Shown here: one piece after another, positions 9,868-18,113 of the stretch
How the letters are laid out: each line of letters opens with the position of its first letter
How positions within the stretch are numbered: position 1 is the stretch's first letter
Translations under genes and position numbers: made by a program
The notes under the pieces: model-generated
What the model was told of the DNA's origin: nothing
Seen by the model: the letters and a program-made list of their open reading frames with translations, nothing else
Database searches by the model: none
Assembly (NCBI GenBank): GCA_963840725.1
Contig: CAWIZY010000009.1
Location: forward strand, 496,001-560,000
Direction of reading: 5' to 3'
DNA from: CAVWDU01 sp963840725
Lineage (GTDB): Bacteria > Pseudomonadota > Gammaproteobacteria > Pseudomonadales > Halieaceae
Length of the DNA stretch: 64,000 nt

Positions 9868-10257
9868 CTAGGCTAGCCACAGATGGCTGACGATGCCCCA
9901 CAGTGCACAACCGATCATACCGACGCAGGCGAGGAACCCGATTCCCATGCCGGGTCCCCTTTTTTCCGGATTATCCATGTAGGCGAGCCCGTAGAGGAAA
10001 CGGCCAATTACGAATGCGAACCCCAATGCTGCCGCCACTGTAGGTGAGAAGAACAGGGCGCATGTCCACATGGCCGGCAGAGCAATGGCCATTTGCTCCA
10101 GGGTATTCATCTGCACCCTGTAGGCCCGGTCGAACATTTCGTGCCCGCTGGTGGCGGGTGCTTTTATACCGTGGGCAACGCGCTGCTTGCCAACCAGTAA
10201 CGTGAAGGTAATGTACTGGACCAGGATGATGAGAGTGACAAGACCTGCATAGGCCAT
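9868..10257 (-). CDS. MAPEG family membrane protein
   Basis: A 129-residue integral membrane protein with four predicted transmembrane helices. The family signature is visible: an N-terminal helix followed by polar loop residues (RAYRVQMNTLEQMAIALPA near residues 45-65) containing the RxxxNxxE motif used for glutathione binding in membrane-associated eicosanoid/glutathione metabolism proteins. The ribosome-binding site AAGGAGC lies 7 bases before ATG. It follows the mechanosensitive channel gene by 32 bp on the same strand, so the two are probably co-transcribed. Bacterial MAPEG proteins are mostly uncharacterised; glutathione transferase or peroxidase activity is possible. Confidence 0.85.
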   Translation of the reverse strand: MAYAGLVTLIILVQYITFTLLVGKQRVAHGIKAPATSGHEMFDRAYRVQMNTLEQMAIALPAMWTCALFFSPTVAAALGFAFVIGRFLYGLAYMDNPEKRGPGMGIGFLACVGMIGCALWGIVSHLWLA

Positions 10258-10289
10258 AGAACTTGCTCCTTGTATCGGGGGTGATAGTT

Positions 10290-13200
10290 TTAGCTGACGT
10301 CGCTGCCGCCAATCTCGCTTGTTTGGGTCTTGGTTTGAGCTGTGTTCTCAGTTGGGTGCTGAGCCGTGCTCCGGCCATTATTGCCGTTTTCGCCGGGTTT
10401 CATTTCCACCCGCAGTGAGTCCTTGAAATCCAGGTGAATGTCCCGCTGGGGGAAAGATATCTCGATACCGGCTTGCGCGAATTTCCTGTTGATCGTGATC
10501 CGCAGGTCAGAGGCGATGCGCAGCCTGTCCTCGGCGGCATAGCAGCGCAGCCATAGCAGCAGTGCGTTATCGCCAAAATCTTCGAGAGTAGCCATGGGTT
10601 CCGGCTCTGCCAGTACCAGCGGTTCCTCCCGAGCGGCTTCCAGAATCAGTTCCATGGCCTTGTCGACGTCACAGCCGTAGGCGACCCCTACCGGTATCAC
10701 CAGCCGGATCGCATCGTCTGTCAGTGACCAGTTCACCACCGGTCCCGTGATCAATTCCTTGTTGGGAATCAGATATTCCTTGCGCTCAAAGGTCTGGATC
10801 ACTGTGGCGCGGGGTCTGATCTCGGTAACGACACCTTCGGCTCCACCTGCAGTGATGATGTCGCCGACGCGGATGGGGCGCTCAAACAGGATGATGATCC
10901 CGCTGATAAAGTTTGCCACGATCTCCTGCAATCCGAAGCCGATGCCGACACCTAGTGCCGCGACCAACCACTGTACCCGCGACCACTCCCAACCGATGGT
11001 GGTGAGAAACATGGAACCGCCTATCGCGACGACCAGATATTGCAGCAGGATGCTGGTCGCGTAGCGTGCACCTGAGCTGACATGCGCCCATTCGAGCAGG
11101 AACAGCCGGACCAGCGACGGCAGGTTCTTGGCCACCAGTGTAGTAATAATCAGGATGAAAACAGCCACAATCAGATCGAACAGTGTAACTGCGCGCAGGC
11201 CGCCTATCGCACTTGCAGAGTCGGGAGTCTGCCACAGAATGACCTCTTCGAGCAGAGTCAGCATTGGGAGGCTGGGCGCCCAGATAAGCCACAACGCCAC
11301 CACCGTCGCGATAGTTCGGGTCAGCCCAATCAGTTTGCTGTGGGCCTCTGAGAGAGAAGCCACGTCAACCACCTCCGCAACAGTGGTCTCATTATTGCTA
11401 TCCTCACTTTCGTTCGCCTTCAGGTCATCGCGGTTCTTGCGCTCCCATCGCGATCGTATAATGAGCAGCCAGCGAGTCATGATGTCAGCGACAAGTTTGA
11501 TCAGCAAAATTGCCACCAGGGACCTGCCCAGCGCGTTCTGGTAGATTTCTGAGGCAAACAACAAGCCCATCAACAGGGGCAGCATGCAGAGCAGGGTCAA
11601 GCCTGCCGTTATCCGCAGAAAGAAAGCGGCTGCACGGTCTTCCTGAAAAATTTCCTGACGCATCAGTCGCTTGCAGACAGCGACAACGGCTACGCCCTGG
11701 ACGATAGTAGCGATCGCGCCCAGAGGACCGCCGCTGGCGCTTATCTCAAGGTTCAAGGCAAACGCTTCGGCAAAACTGGCGATGATGATAACCGGCCCCG
11801 CCCAGTTCAGTTCCAAACGAACCGCGTCAAGCATGCGTGCGTTCCATTTGAGATAGCGTCGTCCGACACCCCGTGGATTGATCAGACGGCGGATGAAAAG
11901 CAACACGAAAAGGACTCTGGCAGTCTGCTGCAGCGCCGGTGCCAGCGCATCCAGAAAGGCACTGCCGGGTTGGCTGGCAGCCAGCGCTTCTCCGAGCAGG
12001 TACAACAGCAGTGGCCAGGGCAGGACGCTGCCTATGCTATAGGCCAGGCTGAGAAAAATGTTTTTCAGGCTCTCGCCGCTGAGTGTCGTTGGAGTGGTCA
12101 ATAAAACTTGGTTGGCCTTGCGAAAGCGACTCGACAAAAACAGCACAGGCAAAAACAGGGCCAGTAACAGCGCCAGAAAAGGCGAGCGTAAAAAGCCGTT
12201 TACCGTATGGATGGGTAAGGTTAGCCAGGATTGTCCGTTCAGGCCAAGTGCCAGTTGCTCTTTTAACTTGCCTGGTCGCAGGAAGCTGAAGTTCTGGACC
12301 CAGAGCAGGTTACCCATAAGAAAATTGCTGAAACTCTCGGTCTTTTCGATAATCCGGTTGGCCGCAACGTTGTTATCGACGAGTATGCGCACCACTGCAC
12401 TCAGTGACTGTTCGTTGTCTCGTAACAGCAGCAATCGCTGATCCAGCAGTTGATCCAGCAGGCTTTTTGCCTCGTCGTCGAGTTGCTTGTAGTCGGCTAC
12501 CAGTGACTCGGTAAACAGCTGGCGTTGCTCCATGGCGCGCACTTGCTCTTCCACATCGATCAGGGTTTGCGAGACTTCCGTCAGTTGTTGGTTGCGGTAT
12601 TTAATGCTGTGCTTGAGCTCCCCGGTATCGGGCAAATTCTCGAGTTGATTGACCATCACCGCACCGATCATTGCCCCATGACCGATGAACTCCAGCCGCC
12701 GGTTCATCAGGTAGCTGTCCTCTTCGATATTCTCTATTTGAGTGATCAGCCTCGCTGAGTCTCTGCGGGCCACATCCGTTAGAGCTGCCGTATCCTTGAG
12801 CTGCGTTGCCAGCTGTCGGTTGGTTTCGGTGAACTTTTCCAGGCGCGGATCGATATCCTGCAGTCTGGCAGCGATGGCGTCGGTTGCGGCCAGTTCCTCT
12901 GCTGTTGCAACGGCAAGGGCCTCCTCTGCGGCTTGGGCGAGCAATTGCAAACGGCGGTCTGCATCATTTATTGCTTTGTTTATCCAGTTACGTTCAGCTG
13001 TTCTGACCTGACGTCGTGCCGGCTCGCTGATCAGTTCTGCCTTCAGGCGCTTGAGCTCCGACTCTGCGACACGAATCGTGGCGCGGCTCACTAGCTGTTC
13101 AACGGCCTGGTTGGCGCTGTCACCGGTAGTGCTCAGATTCGCCCTGGTATCATCTATCTTTGTGCGAAGTTCACCGAGTCTTTGCTGGATGACCTCATTG

Positions 13201-13655
13201 CGCCTTGGGGCTTCCTCGATGGCCCTTAAAATACTGCTTCGACGCTCCGCCAATCCGCGCCGCTCGGTGGTCACCAGAGCTATCTGGCTCTCGATGGTCT
13301 CGGGAGAGGCGTCCTCCACCAGGGGCGCGGGTTCAGATTCCAGCTGTTTGATTTGATCGTTGAATTGCGCCACACGTTGCTTTTCGCTGGCGGCGATGTT
13401 TTCGAATTCTGCTGCGGCGGCCTCATTCTGGCTGGCGACTTTCAAGTAGCCTCGCGCAGTCTCCAGGTCTGCCAGAAGCTTGTCCCGTTCCTCCTGGCTG
13501 AGTTCAGTCTGTTTTGATACCGCGTCGATCTGATTATTGATCAGATCTTCCGAGGCCACATCCGAACTGCCAGCCTCCTGCGAAACTGCCTGCAGGCAGC
13601 ACAGAACCAGCAGCAGGAACAGCGCGGATTGCAGCGGGCCAATGGTCGATTTCAT
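10290..13655 (-). CDS. Large mechanosensitive channel (MscK/KefA-like)
   Basis: An 1121-residue channel of the MscS superfamily, built like MscK/KefA. It begins with a signal peptide (ending near AVSQEAG), has a periplasmic region of about 450 residues rich in Glu/Gln/Arg coiled coil, then about 11 membrane segments from residue 490. The MscS core is at about 880-1060: the pore-lining helix and the AALGVGIGFGLQEIVANFISG signature, then the beta domain with VGDIITAGGAEGVVTEI and the conserved PNKELITGPVVNWS. A polar cytoplasmic tail follows. It protects the cell against osmotic downshock. It heads a probable two-gene unit with the MAPEG gene. Confidence 0.93.
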   Translation of the reverse strand: MKSTIGPLQSALFLLLVLCCLQAVSQEAGSSDVASEDLINNQIDAVSKQTELSQEERDKLLADLETARGYLKVASQNEAAAAEFENIAASEKQRVAQFNDQIKQLESEPAPLVEDASPETIESQIALVTTERRGLAERRSSILRAIEEAPRRNEVIQQRLGELRTKIDDTRANLSTTGDSANQAVEQLVSRATIRVAESELKRLKAELISEPARRQVRTAERNWINKAINDADRRLQLLAQAAEEALAVATAEELAATDAIAARLQDIDPRLEKFTETNRQLATQLKDTAALTDVARRDSARLITQIENIEEDSYLMNRRLEFIGHGAMIGAVMVNQLENLPDTGELKHSIKYRNQQLTEVSQTLIDVEEQVRAMEQRQLFTESLVADYKQLDDEAKSLLDQLLDQRLLLLRDNEQSLSAVVRILVDNNVAANRIIEKTESFSNFLMGNLLWVQNFSFLRPGKLKEQLALGLNGQSWLTLPIHTVNGFLRSPFLALLLALFLPVLFLSSRFRKANQVLLTTPTTLSGESLKNIFLSLAYSIGSVLPWPLLLYLLGEALAASQPGSAFLDALAPALQQTARVLFVLLFIRRLINPRGVGRRYLKWNARMLDAVRLELNWAGPVIIIASFAEAFALNLEISASGGPLGAIATIVQGVAVVAVCKRLMRQEIFQEDRAAAFFLRITAGLTLLCMLPLLMGLLFASEIYQNALGRSLVAILLIKLVADIMTRWLLIIRSRWERKNRDDLKANESEDSNNETTVAEVVDVASLSEAHSKLIGLTRTIATVVALWLIWAPSLPMLTLLEEVILWQTPDSASAIGGLRAVTLFDLIVAVFILIITTLVAKNLPSLVRLFLLEWAHVSSGARYATSILLQYLVVAIGGSMFLTTIGWEWSRVQWLVAALGVGIGFGLQEIVANFISGIIILFERPIRVGDIITAGGAEGVVTEIRPRATVIQTFERKEYLIPNKELITGPVVNWSLTDDAIRLVIPVGVAYGCDVDKAMELILEAAREEPLVLAEPEPMATLEDFGDNALLLWLRCYAAEDRLRIASDLRITINRKFAQAGIEISFPQRDIHLDFKDSLRVEMKPGENGNNGRSTAQHPTENTAQTKTQTSEIGGSDVS

Positions 13656-13687
13656 AGCGCTGCGGTTGTCATGGCGATGCGTGGACC

Positions 13688-14326
13688 TCAGTCGAAAAGA
13701 CCCTGGCTTTTCATGTCTTTGACCAGGCCGCTGATAATATCGTCACGGAGTTTTTTTTGACCGCCTGCCTGGACCGTATCGGATATGGCCTGGTAGAGGT
13801 GCGCTTTGTCCGCAGTGGTAAACAGGTCGGTAATGATAGTGTAGGTCGTGTTTGTGCTCCACACCGGCTGCTGGTAGGCGACTTCGTAGGCATGGCCGTA
13901 GTAGCCGCCAAAACCACCGCCGTAACCCGTATAGACAGGCATGACATCGTAGTAGATGGTGCCGGGATGATAAATATCTTCGGGTTTCTCACCTACGTAG
14001 CGTGTGACCAGGATTGATGCCAGCCCTGCCTTCTCGGCGGCTGCGAGAAAAGCTGCGGCTTTGTCATCCTGTTTAAGCCCGAGGGTATGGCTGGCCACGG
14101 ACTGCGCCCCGTGACGACTCAGGGAGCGGGCGAAAGCATCCTCGAAGTCGACGCGACTCGCTTCCTTTCGGGCTACGGCCACGACCAACACGCCCTCCAG
14201 GGAGCGCTGGGCGACAGAGGGGTCGACGTAGGAGCGTTTGATTTCTGTATTGCTCACGCAGCCGGTCAGTGCAATGGCCATCACCAGCGCAAGCCAGTGC
14301 GGTGTCGCGATACTGGGGTTGATCAT
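13688..14326 (-). CDS. Putative lipoprotein of unknown function
   Basis: A 212-residue protein starting at ATG 14326, chosen because GGAG lies 7 bases upstream and the lipobox then falls in place: a hydrophobic stretch ending ALTGC, with Cys near residue 23. The open frame reaches 14374 but the extra 16 residues are unlike a signal. The middle has a Gly/Tyr-rich segment (YTGYGGGFGGYYGHAYEV). The overall pattern (VLVVAVARKE, then AFARSLSRHGAQ) resembles DUF4136-type or other small-lipoprotein families that recur in gammaproteobacteria. It ends 32 bp before the mechanosensitive channel gene on the same strand. No function is assigned. Confidence 0.7.
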   Translation of the reverse strand: MINPSIATPHWLALVMAIALTGCVSNTEIKRSYVDPSVAQRSLEGVLVVAVARKEASRVDFEDAFARSLSRHGAQSVASHTLGLKQDDKAAAFLAAAEKAGLASILVTRYVGEKPEDIYHPGTIYYDVMPVYTGYGGGFGGYYGHAYEVAYQQPVWSTNTTYTIITDLFTTADKAHLYQAISDTVQAGGQKKLRDDIISGLVKDMKSQGLFD

Positions 14327-14556
14327 GGTGAATCTCCAACTCAGGGTTGCACATGCGCTGGTCGTGACGGGCATGCTGGGCTTGGGGCCAGGCGGTGGGC
14401 GACGGATGGGCTAAGTCATCGTGACGCCATTATCAGTAAGTCGGGGGTGCCTGTAAAGCGCAGCGCCACGTTGAGCATCCGCTATGCCATGCACGAGGTG
14501 CCCGATGCGGCTGTAGCGCGTATTATCTCGCAATACCTAATGATCGAGCAGTACTC

Positions 14557-15576
14557 GTGACAACACACTCATCCAGTAATTTGTGGCTCGACGGGACGGG
14601 TATCAGCCTGTTCGGATTTCCTCGTGTTCAGCTGAGCGGCTTCAATTATGCGAGATGGCTACTTTGCGGCCTGGTCATCGTATCGGCTTGCGGAACAGCT
14701 GTATGCGGCCGGGCCGCTGAGCCGGTGACGGTAGAGGATTTTGCCGGCCGTCGGGTGACGCTTGCTCGAGCTGCCGAGCGGATCGTGGCCCTGTCGCCGC
14801 ATATTGTCGAAAATGCATTCAGCGCCGGCGCAGGCGCAAAGCTGGTTGGTGCTGTCAGCTATAGCGATTTTCCAATCGCTGCGCGCCGTATTCCAAGGGT
14901 TGGTACCCATCAGTCCTGGAGCCTGGAGTCAGTGATTGCTCTGCGACCCGATCTGGTGTTGTTGTGGGGCTCCGGCAATGGCATGGAAGCTGTAGGCACA
15001 CTGGAGCGTCTGGGTATTCCTGTTTTTGTCAGTGAGCTGCGTGCCCTGGACGACATACCGGCCAGTATCCGAGCGATCAGCCAATTGGCCGGCACGCCCG
15101 ACGCTGGCGCAGCAGAGGCAAGCCGGATTGAGAGCGGCTTTGCAGCCTTGCGGGCTCGTTACTCCGCGCGTGCGCCGGTCAGTGTGTTTTATCAGATCTG
15201 GCACGATCCTTTGCAGACCGTCAATGGCGAGCACCTGATCAGCAAATTGATTACCCTGTGCGGCGGCAGAAATATATTCGCGGAGGCGGTGCCCCTGGCG
15301 CCACGAATCAGCCTGGAGTCAGTGCTTGGCCGCGATCCTGCAATCATCCTGGCCAGTGGTATGGGCGAGGCCCGGCCAGACTGGTTGGACGAATGGCAGC
15401 GCTATCCGGGTATGCGGGCGGTCAAAGGGGGTGGATTGCTATTCATCCACCCGGATCTGGTGCAGCGGCCCACCGCCAGGATTCTCGATGGCGCCGAGCA
15501 ACTCTGCAGTCAGTTCGATAGCGTACGCGCCGGGCTCACGGGTGGCGTTGCCACTGATCCGATTGAGCCTCCCTGA
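14557..15576 (+). CDS. BtuF-like ABC transporter substrate-binding protein
   Basis: A 339-residue periplasmic-binding protein of the helical-backbone metal-chelate class (BtuF/FhuD/FecB fold). After the hydrophobic leader (LLCGLVIVSACGTAVCGRAAE) comes VTVEDFAGRRVTL, the classic start of these domains, then RIVALSPHIVENAFSAGAG, LVGAVSYSDFP, and SLESVIALRPDLVL. The resemblance is strongest to cobalamin-binding BtuF proteins, but siderophore or other corrinoid ligands cannot be excluded. The only possible N-terminal start is GTG at 14557. No permease or ATPase gene lies next to it and I see no cobalamin riboswitch upstream. The stop is at 15576 and its last 41 bases overlap the end of the convergent alpha/beta hydrolase gene. 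Confidence 0.82.
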   Translation: MTTHSSSNLWLDGTGISLFGFPRVQLSGFNYARWLLCGLVIVSACGTAVCGRAAEPVTVEDFAGRRVTLARAAERIVALSPHIVENAFSAGAGAKLVGAVSYSDFPIAARRIPRVGTHQSWSLESVIALRPDLVLLWGSGNGMEAVGTLERLGIPVFVSELRALDDIPASIRAISQLAGTPDAGAAEASRIESGFAALRARYSARAPVSVFYQIWHDPLQTVNGEHLISKLITLCGGRNIFAEAVPLAPRISLESVLGRDPAIILASGMGEARPDWLDEWQRYPGMRAVKGGGLLFIHPDLVQRPTARILDGAEQLCSQFDSVRAGLTGGVATDPIEPP

Positions 15577-16432
15577 TATAACCGGCGACCAATGCCGGGT
15601 CCTGCATGGGTATGAAGTGGTTGCAGTCGCGAAGCAATACGTCGCGGCAGCAGGGCAGAGTGGCAGCCAGGTCAGGCCAGGTGGGCGAGGCGCTGAAGTC
15701 CAGTTTGTCCGGTGCGCCGGGAGGTGCTCGCAGCAGGGTCACAGGTGTTTCCAGGCCGGGTAGCTCGTCGAATATCGCCTCATTGCCTGATTGGGTCAAG
15801 TAGATGGAGGCTTCGTTGATGGGGTCGCAGGCCAGTGTCATAAAACCGTCCCTGTCCGAGGGTACCAGCGCATAATCACAGTAGTCGCGCAGCACTTCCG
15901 GTTGCCAGCTGTCAAAGGGTGGCTTGTCCCGAAAGCGTGAGAACATCTCGTCTGCGTCCTGCCAGGTGTTTTTGCGCCGGCTGACCGGGTGCTCGGCGAC
16001 GTCCGAAGACGTCACCATTTGGTTAAACCGGGTATAGGTCTCGGGGGCGAAGATGACCGGATCAATCAATACCAACTGTTTGAAGCGCTCGGGTATGCTG
16101 GCGGCCACGCGGGTGATGAGGTGGCCACCGATAGAGTGGCCGACCCCCACCAGACGCTCCAACTCCAGTCTGGCGATGCAGATCTCAACATCTTTCGCCA
16201 GCAGTTTCCAGTCGACCGGTTGCTGCCTCCCCGGCACCGCTGTGCGCCCGTGAAAACGCAGGTCAACCGCATAGATGTGCTGGCCCAATAGTCGCTTCAC
16301 CACCTGGTCCCAGCAGCGGCTGTGAAAACCGGTGGCATGCAGCAGGAGCACCGGGTCAGAATCGCCAGGCCATTCGACCACTGCCATTTCGACGTCGCCA
16401 ACGTTGACACTATACTCTCGGGTTTCTCGCAT
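15536..16432 (-). CDS. Alpha/beta hydrolase
   Basis: A 298-residue alpha/beta hydrolase starting at ATG 16432, which gives the usual N-terminal beta strands; the frame is open to 16483 but the extra residues look non-native. The oxyanion-hole region reads LLLHATGF near residue 30, the nucleophile elbow is GVGHSIGGH (Ser about residue 100), and the acid and His lie in the C-terminal lid/cap region with NHFIPMQDP. It most resembles carboxylester hydrolases and haloalkane-dehalogenase-like proteins. It is convergent with the BtuF-like gene (41-bp overlap of 3' ends). The substrate is unknown. Confidence 0.85.
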   Translation of the reverse strand: MRETREYSVNVGDVEMAVVEWPGDSDPVLLLHATGFHSRCWDQVVKRLLGQHIYAVDLRFHGRTAVPGRQQPVDWKLLAKDVEICIARLELERLVGVGHSIGGHLITRVAASIPERFKQLVLIDPVIFAPETYTRFNQMVTSSDVAEHPVSRRKNTWQDADEMFSRFRDKPPFDSWQPEVLRDYCDYALVPSDRDGFMTLACDPINEASIYLTQSGNEAIFDELPGLETPVTLLRAPPGAPDKLDFSASPTWPDLAATLPCCRDVLLRDCNHFIPMQDPALVAGYIREAQSDQWQRHP

Positions 16433-16617
16433 GATTTCTCGACTGCTGCTCGCACCAGTTGCTCCAACGCACGATACTGGCAAGCACGCTGAGCGGTCAA
16501 CTCGGTGACAGCCTGCGCTCTTTCACGCTTGTCAGCTTGGGTTCGAGGTCTATAATGCTGGATGAGGCAATTGAGGGTCCACAGGATGATAAAGTCCTGG
16601 CTGAGACTGATGGTAAT

Positions 16618-16676
16618 GGACTTTGCAGCGGACTTGGCAGCGGACTTTACAGCGGACTTGGCAACGGATTTAGCAC
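16618..16676. repeat. Tandem 12-bp repeat (GGACTTKGCAGC)
   Basis: Five imperfect 12-base units, roughly GGACTTGGCAGC or GGACTTTGCAGC, run in a row between the start of the alpha/beta hydrolase and the zinc-ribbon protein. Because the period is a multiple of three, both strands stay open through it (a KSAA-type stretch on the minus strand), which makes spurious ORFs look longer. The surrounding 313 bp between 16433 and 16745 otherwise hold no convincing gene. Confidence 0.7.
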
Positions 16677-16745
16677 GGTCGCAGTAACGGTCGCAGCTCT
16701 CCACAACCTTAATCCAGTTTTCACAATGATAATAGAGGTGTCTGA

Positions 16746-17156
16746 ATGGAACACGATCCCGCTGACCACAGCCTAAAGTGCCCCAAGTGCCAGCATGGCA
16801 TGGTGGAGGTTTCACACGGTGAAATCGTCATCGATCGATGCACTGAGTGTCATGGACTATGGTTTGATGACGATGAGGCTCACCGTCTGAGAACTTTGCT
16901 GGGCAGCGAAACTGTCGATACGGGAGACCCGAACGAGGGTTGGAAATGGGACAGCCACTCAGATGTTTTTTGCCCGCGCTGTAACAAGGAAATGGAAAAA
17001 GCCGCAGATCCCAAGCAAAAACACATCTGGTACGAACTGTGTCGGGAGCACGGGATGTTCATGGACGCCGGTGAGTTTACCGACTTCAAGGACGAATCCA
17101 TGCTCGACTGGTTCCGCAGCCTTATCAAGGGTGACCGCGATATCGTAGCCCCCTGA
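16746..17156 (+). CDS. Zinc-ribbon (TFIIB-type) domain protein
   Basis: A 136-residue small protein with two zinc-ribbon modules of the zf-TFIIB type: CPKCQHGM...CTECHGLWFDDDE near residues 12-45 and CPRCNKEM...CREHGMFMDAGE near 76-110. In bacteria such proteins are annotated 'zf-TFIIB domain-containing' and have no firmly established role; zinc binding and possibly nucleic-acid or protein contacts are inferred. ATG at 16746 has AGAGGTG seven bases upstream. Downstream lies a tandem repeat and then the phasin-like gene. Confidence 0.85.
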   Translation: MEHDPADHSLKCPKCQHGMVEVSHGEIVIDRCTECHGLWFDDDEAHRLRTLLGSETVDTGDPNEGWKWDSHSDVFCPRCNKEMEKAADPKQKHIWYELCREHGMFMDAGEFTDFKDESMLDWFRSLIKGDRDIVAP

Positions 17157-17166
17157 GGGCTGGGCA

Positions 17167-17250
17167 GGGGTCGGCCTGACCGGGTCGGCCTGACCGGGTC
17201 GCTCCTGACCGGGTCACTCCTGACCGGGTCACTCCTGACCGGGTCACTCC
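17167..17250. repeat. Tandem repeat of a 14-15-bp unit containing GACCGGGTC
   Basis: Five units of TGACCGGGTCRCTCC (the first 14 bases, the rest 15) run from 17177 to 17250, preceded by a partial unit from 17167. Each contains GACC-G-GGTC, a small palindrome, so the array could fold or be bound repeatedly. It starts 10 bp after the zinc-ribbon gene, in a 273-bp gap before the phasin-like gene that otherwise has only the promoter region. Confidence 0.85.
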
Positions 17251-17429
17251 AACGCCCTGGCAGAGCCACGGTCTTGTCCCGCGACACGGCGTCACAAGGT
17301 GAACTATTCACAGTTTATCTGCGGGATTAGGCAGAACATTCTAATTTTCACGAGTAATCTCTCCCCATCAACTGCAGCAATGCAGTAGAAAACCCAAGCC
17401 CCTCGGGGCAGACCTTAAGGAGAGTTATC

Positions 17430-17816
17430 ATGGCTACAGCAAAAAAAGCACCCGCTCGCAAAACCGCTGCCAAGAAGGCCCCGGCCAAGAAGTCGACCGC
17501 TCGCAAGGCGGCCCCGAAGAAGGCACAGGCTTCCGTGCGTCAGTCCGCTGAGAAGTTTGTCAACATCTACCTCGGCGTTATCGGCAAGGGTCTGGACACG
17601 TTCCAGGAGAATGTCGAATCTGCACGCAAGGTAAGCGACAAGCGTATGGCGGAATTCGAGAAGCGTGGTGTCAAGCTGCGTAAGGAACTGACCAAGCGTA
17701 TGGATCGCATTGAGTCCTCAGACACTGTCGAAGACGTTCGCGACCAGTTCAACAAGGTACAAGATCAGGTTGAAGATGTGATCGACACCGTCAAGGACAA
17801 GCTGAAGGCTGCCTAA
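17430..17816 (+). CDS. Phasin-like protein with lysine/alanine-rich N-terminal tail
   Basis: A 128-residue basic protein with a bipartite architecture. Residues 1-35 are a KKAPARKTAAKK-type repeat rich in Lys/Ala/Pro, as in histone-H1-like AlgP or the DNA-binding tail of PhaF. Residues 36-128 are an amphipathic, largely helical segment (YLGVIGKGLDTFQENVESAR...; VQDQVEDVIDTVKDK) resembling the phasin family of polyhydroxyalkanoate granule-associated proteins. Such proteins coat PHA granules and may link them to the nucleoid; that function is inferred. Strong ribosome-binding site AAGGAGAG, and an intrinsic terminator after it (17877-17905), suggest a short, well-expressed monocistronic mRNA. 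Confidence 0.75.
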   Translation: MATAKKAPARKTAAKKAPAKKSTARKAAPKKAQASVRQSAEKFVNIYLGVIGKGLDTFQENVESARKVSDKRMAEFEKRGVKLRKELTKRMDRIESSDTVEDVRDQFNKVQDQVEDVIDTVKDKLKAA

Positions 17817-17876
17817 GCTTGATTTGAACCGGGATGTAGGAGGTCGAGCCGTTCGGCGGCCTCCAACGCCTCGCTG

Positions 17877-17905
17877 AAAACCCTCATTTTTGAGGGTTTT
17901 TTTTT
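17877..17905 (+). terminator. Intrinsic terminator
   Basis: Perfect stem CCCTCA/TGAGGG with a TTTT loop, followed by nine T residues, 61 bp after the phasin-like stop codon. It closes that transcript before the symporter gene. Confidence 0.9.
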
Positions 17906-18113
17906 GGATTTTCCCTGACTTTTTATAGGCGGAGCCGTCGGCAGTAGCCGCGGTGAAGAGCCCGCTTCAGGCAAGCGTCGTTGAGGGCGATGATCGGCAT
18001 ATCATCCCCGGCATGCGTTGCGCGGCGCGATGCCCGGCATGCGATGCCCGGACTTGGCAGGTGGTGGCGGCTGTGCGACCATTCAATGCCCTCCCGATGC
18101 GAAAGAGAAGTCT

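Noticed and set aside
14381..14556. Cobalamin riboswitch upstream of the BtuF-like gene
   Set aside because: No B12-box (AGCCAGGAGACCTGCC-like) could be found in this stretch.
16297..16815. 172-residue minus-strand frame with a KSAA repeat
   Set aside because: It crosses the 12-bp tandem repeat and overlaps the start codons of the hydrolase and the zinc-ribbon gene; the open frame comes from the repeat.
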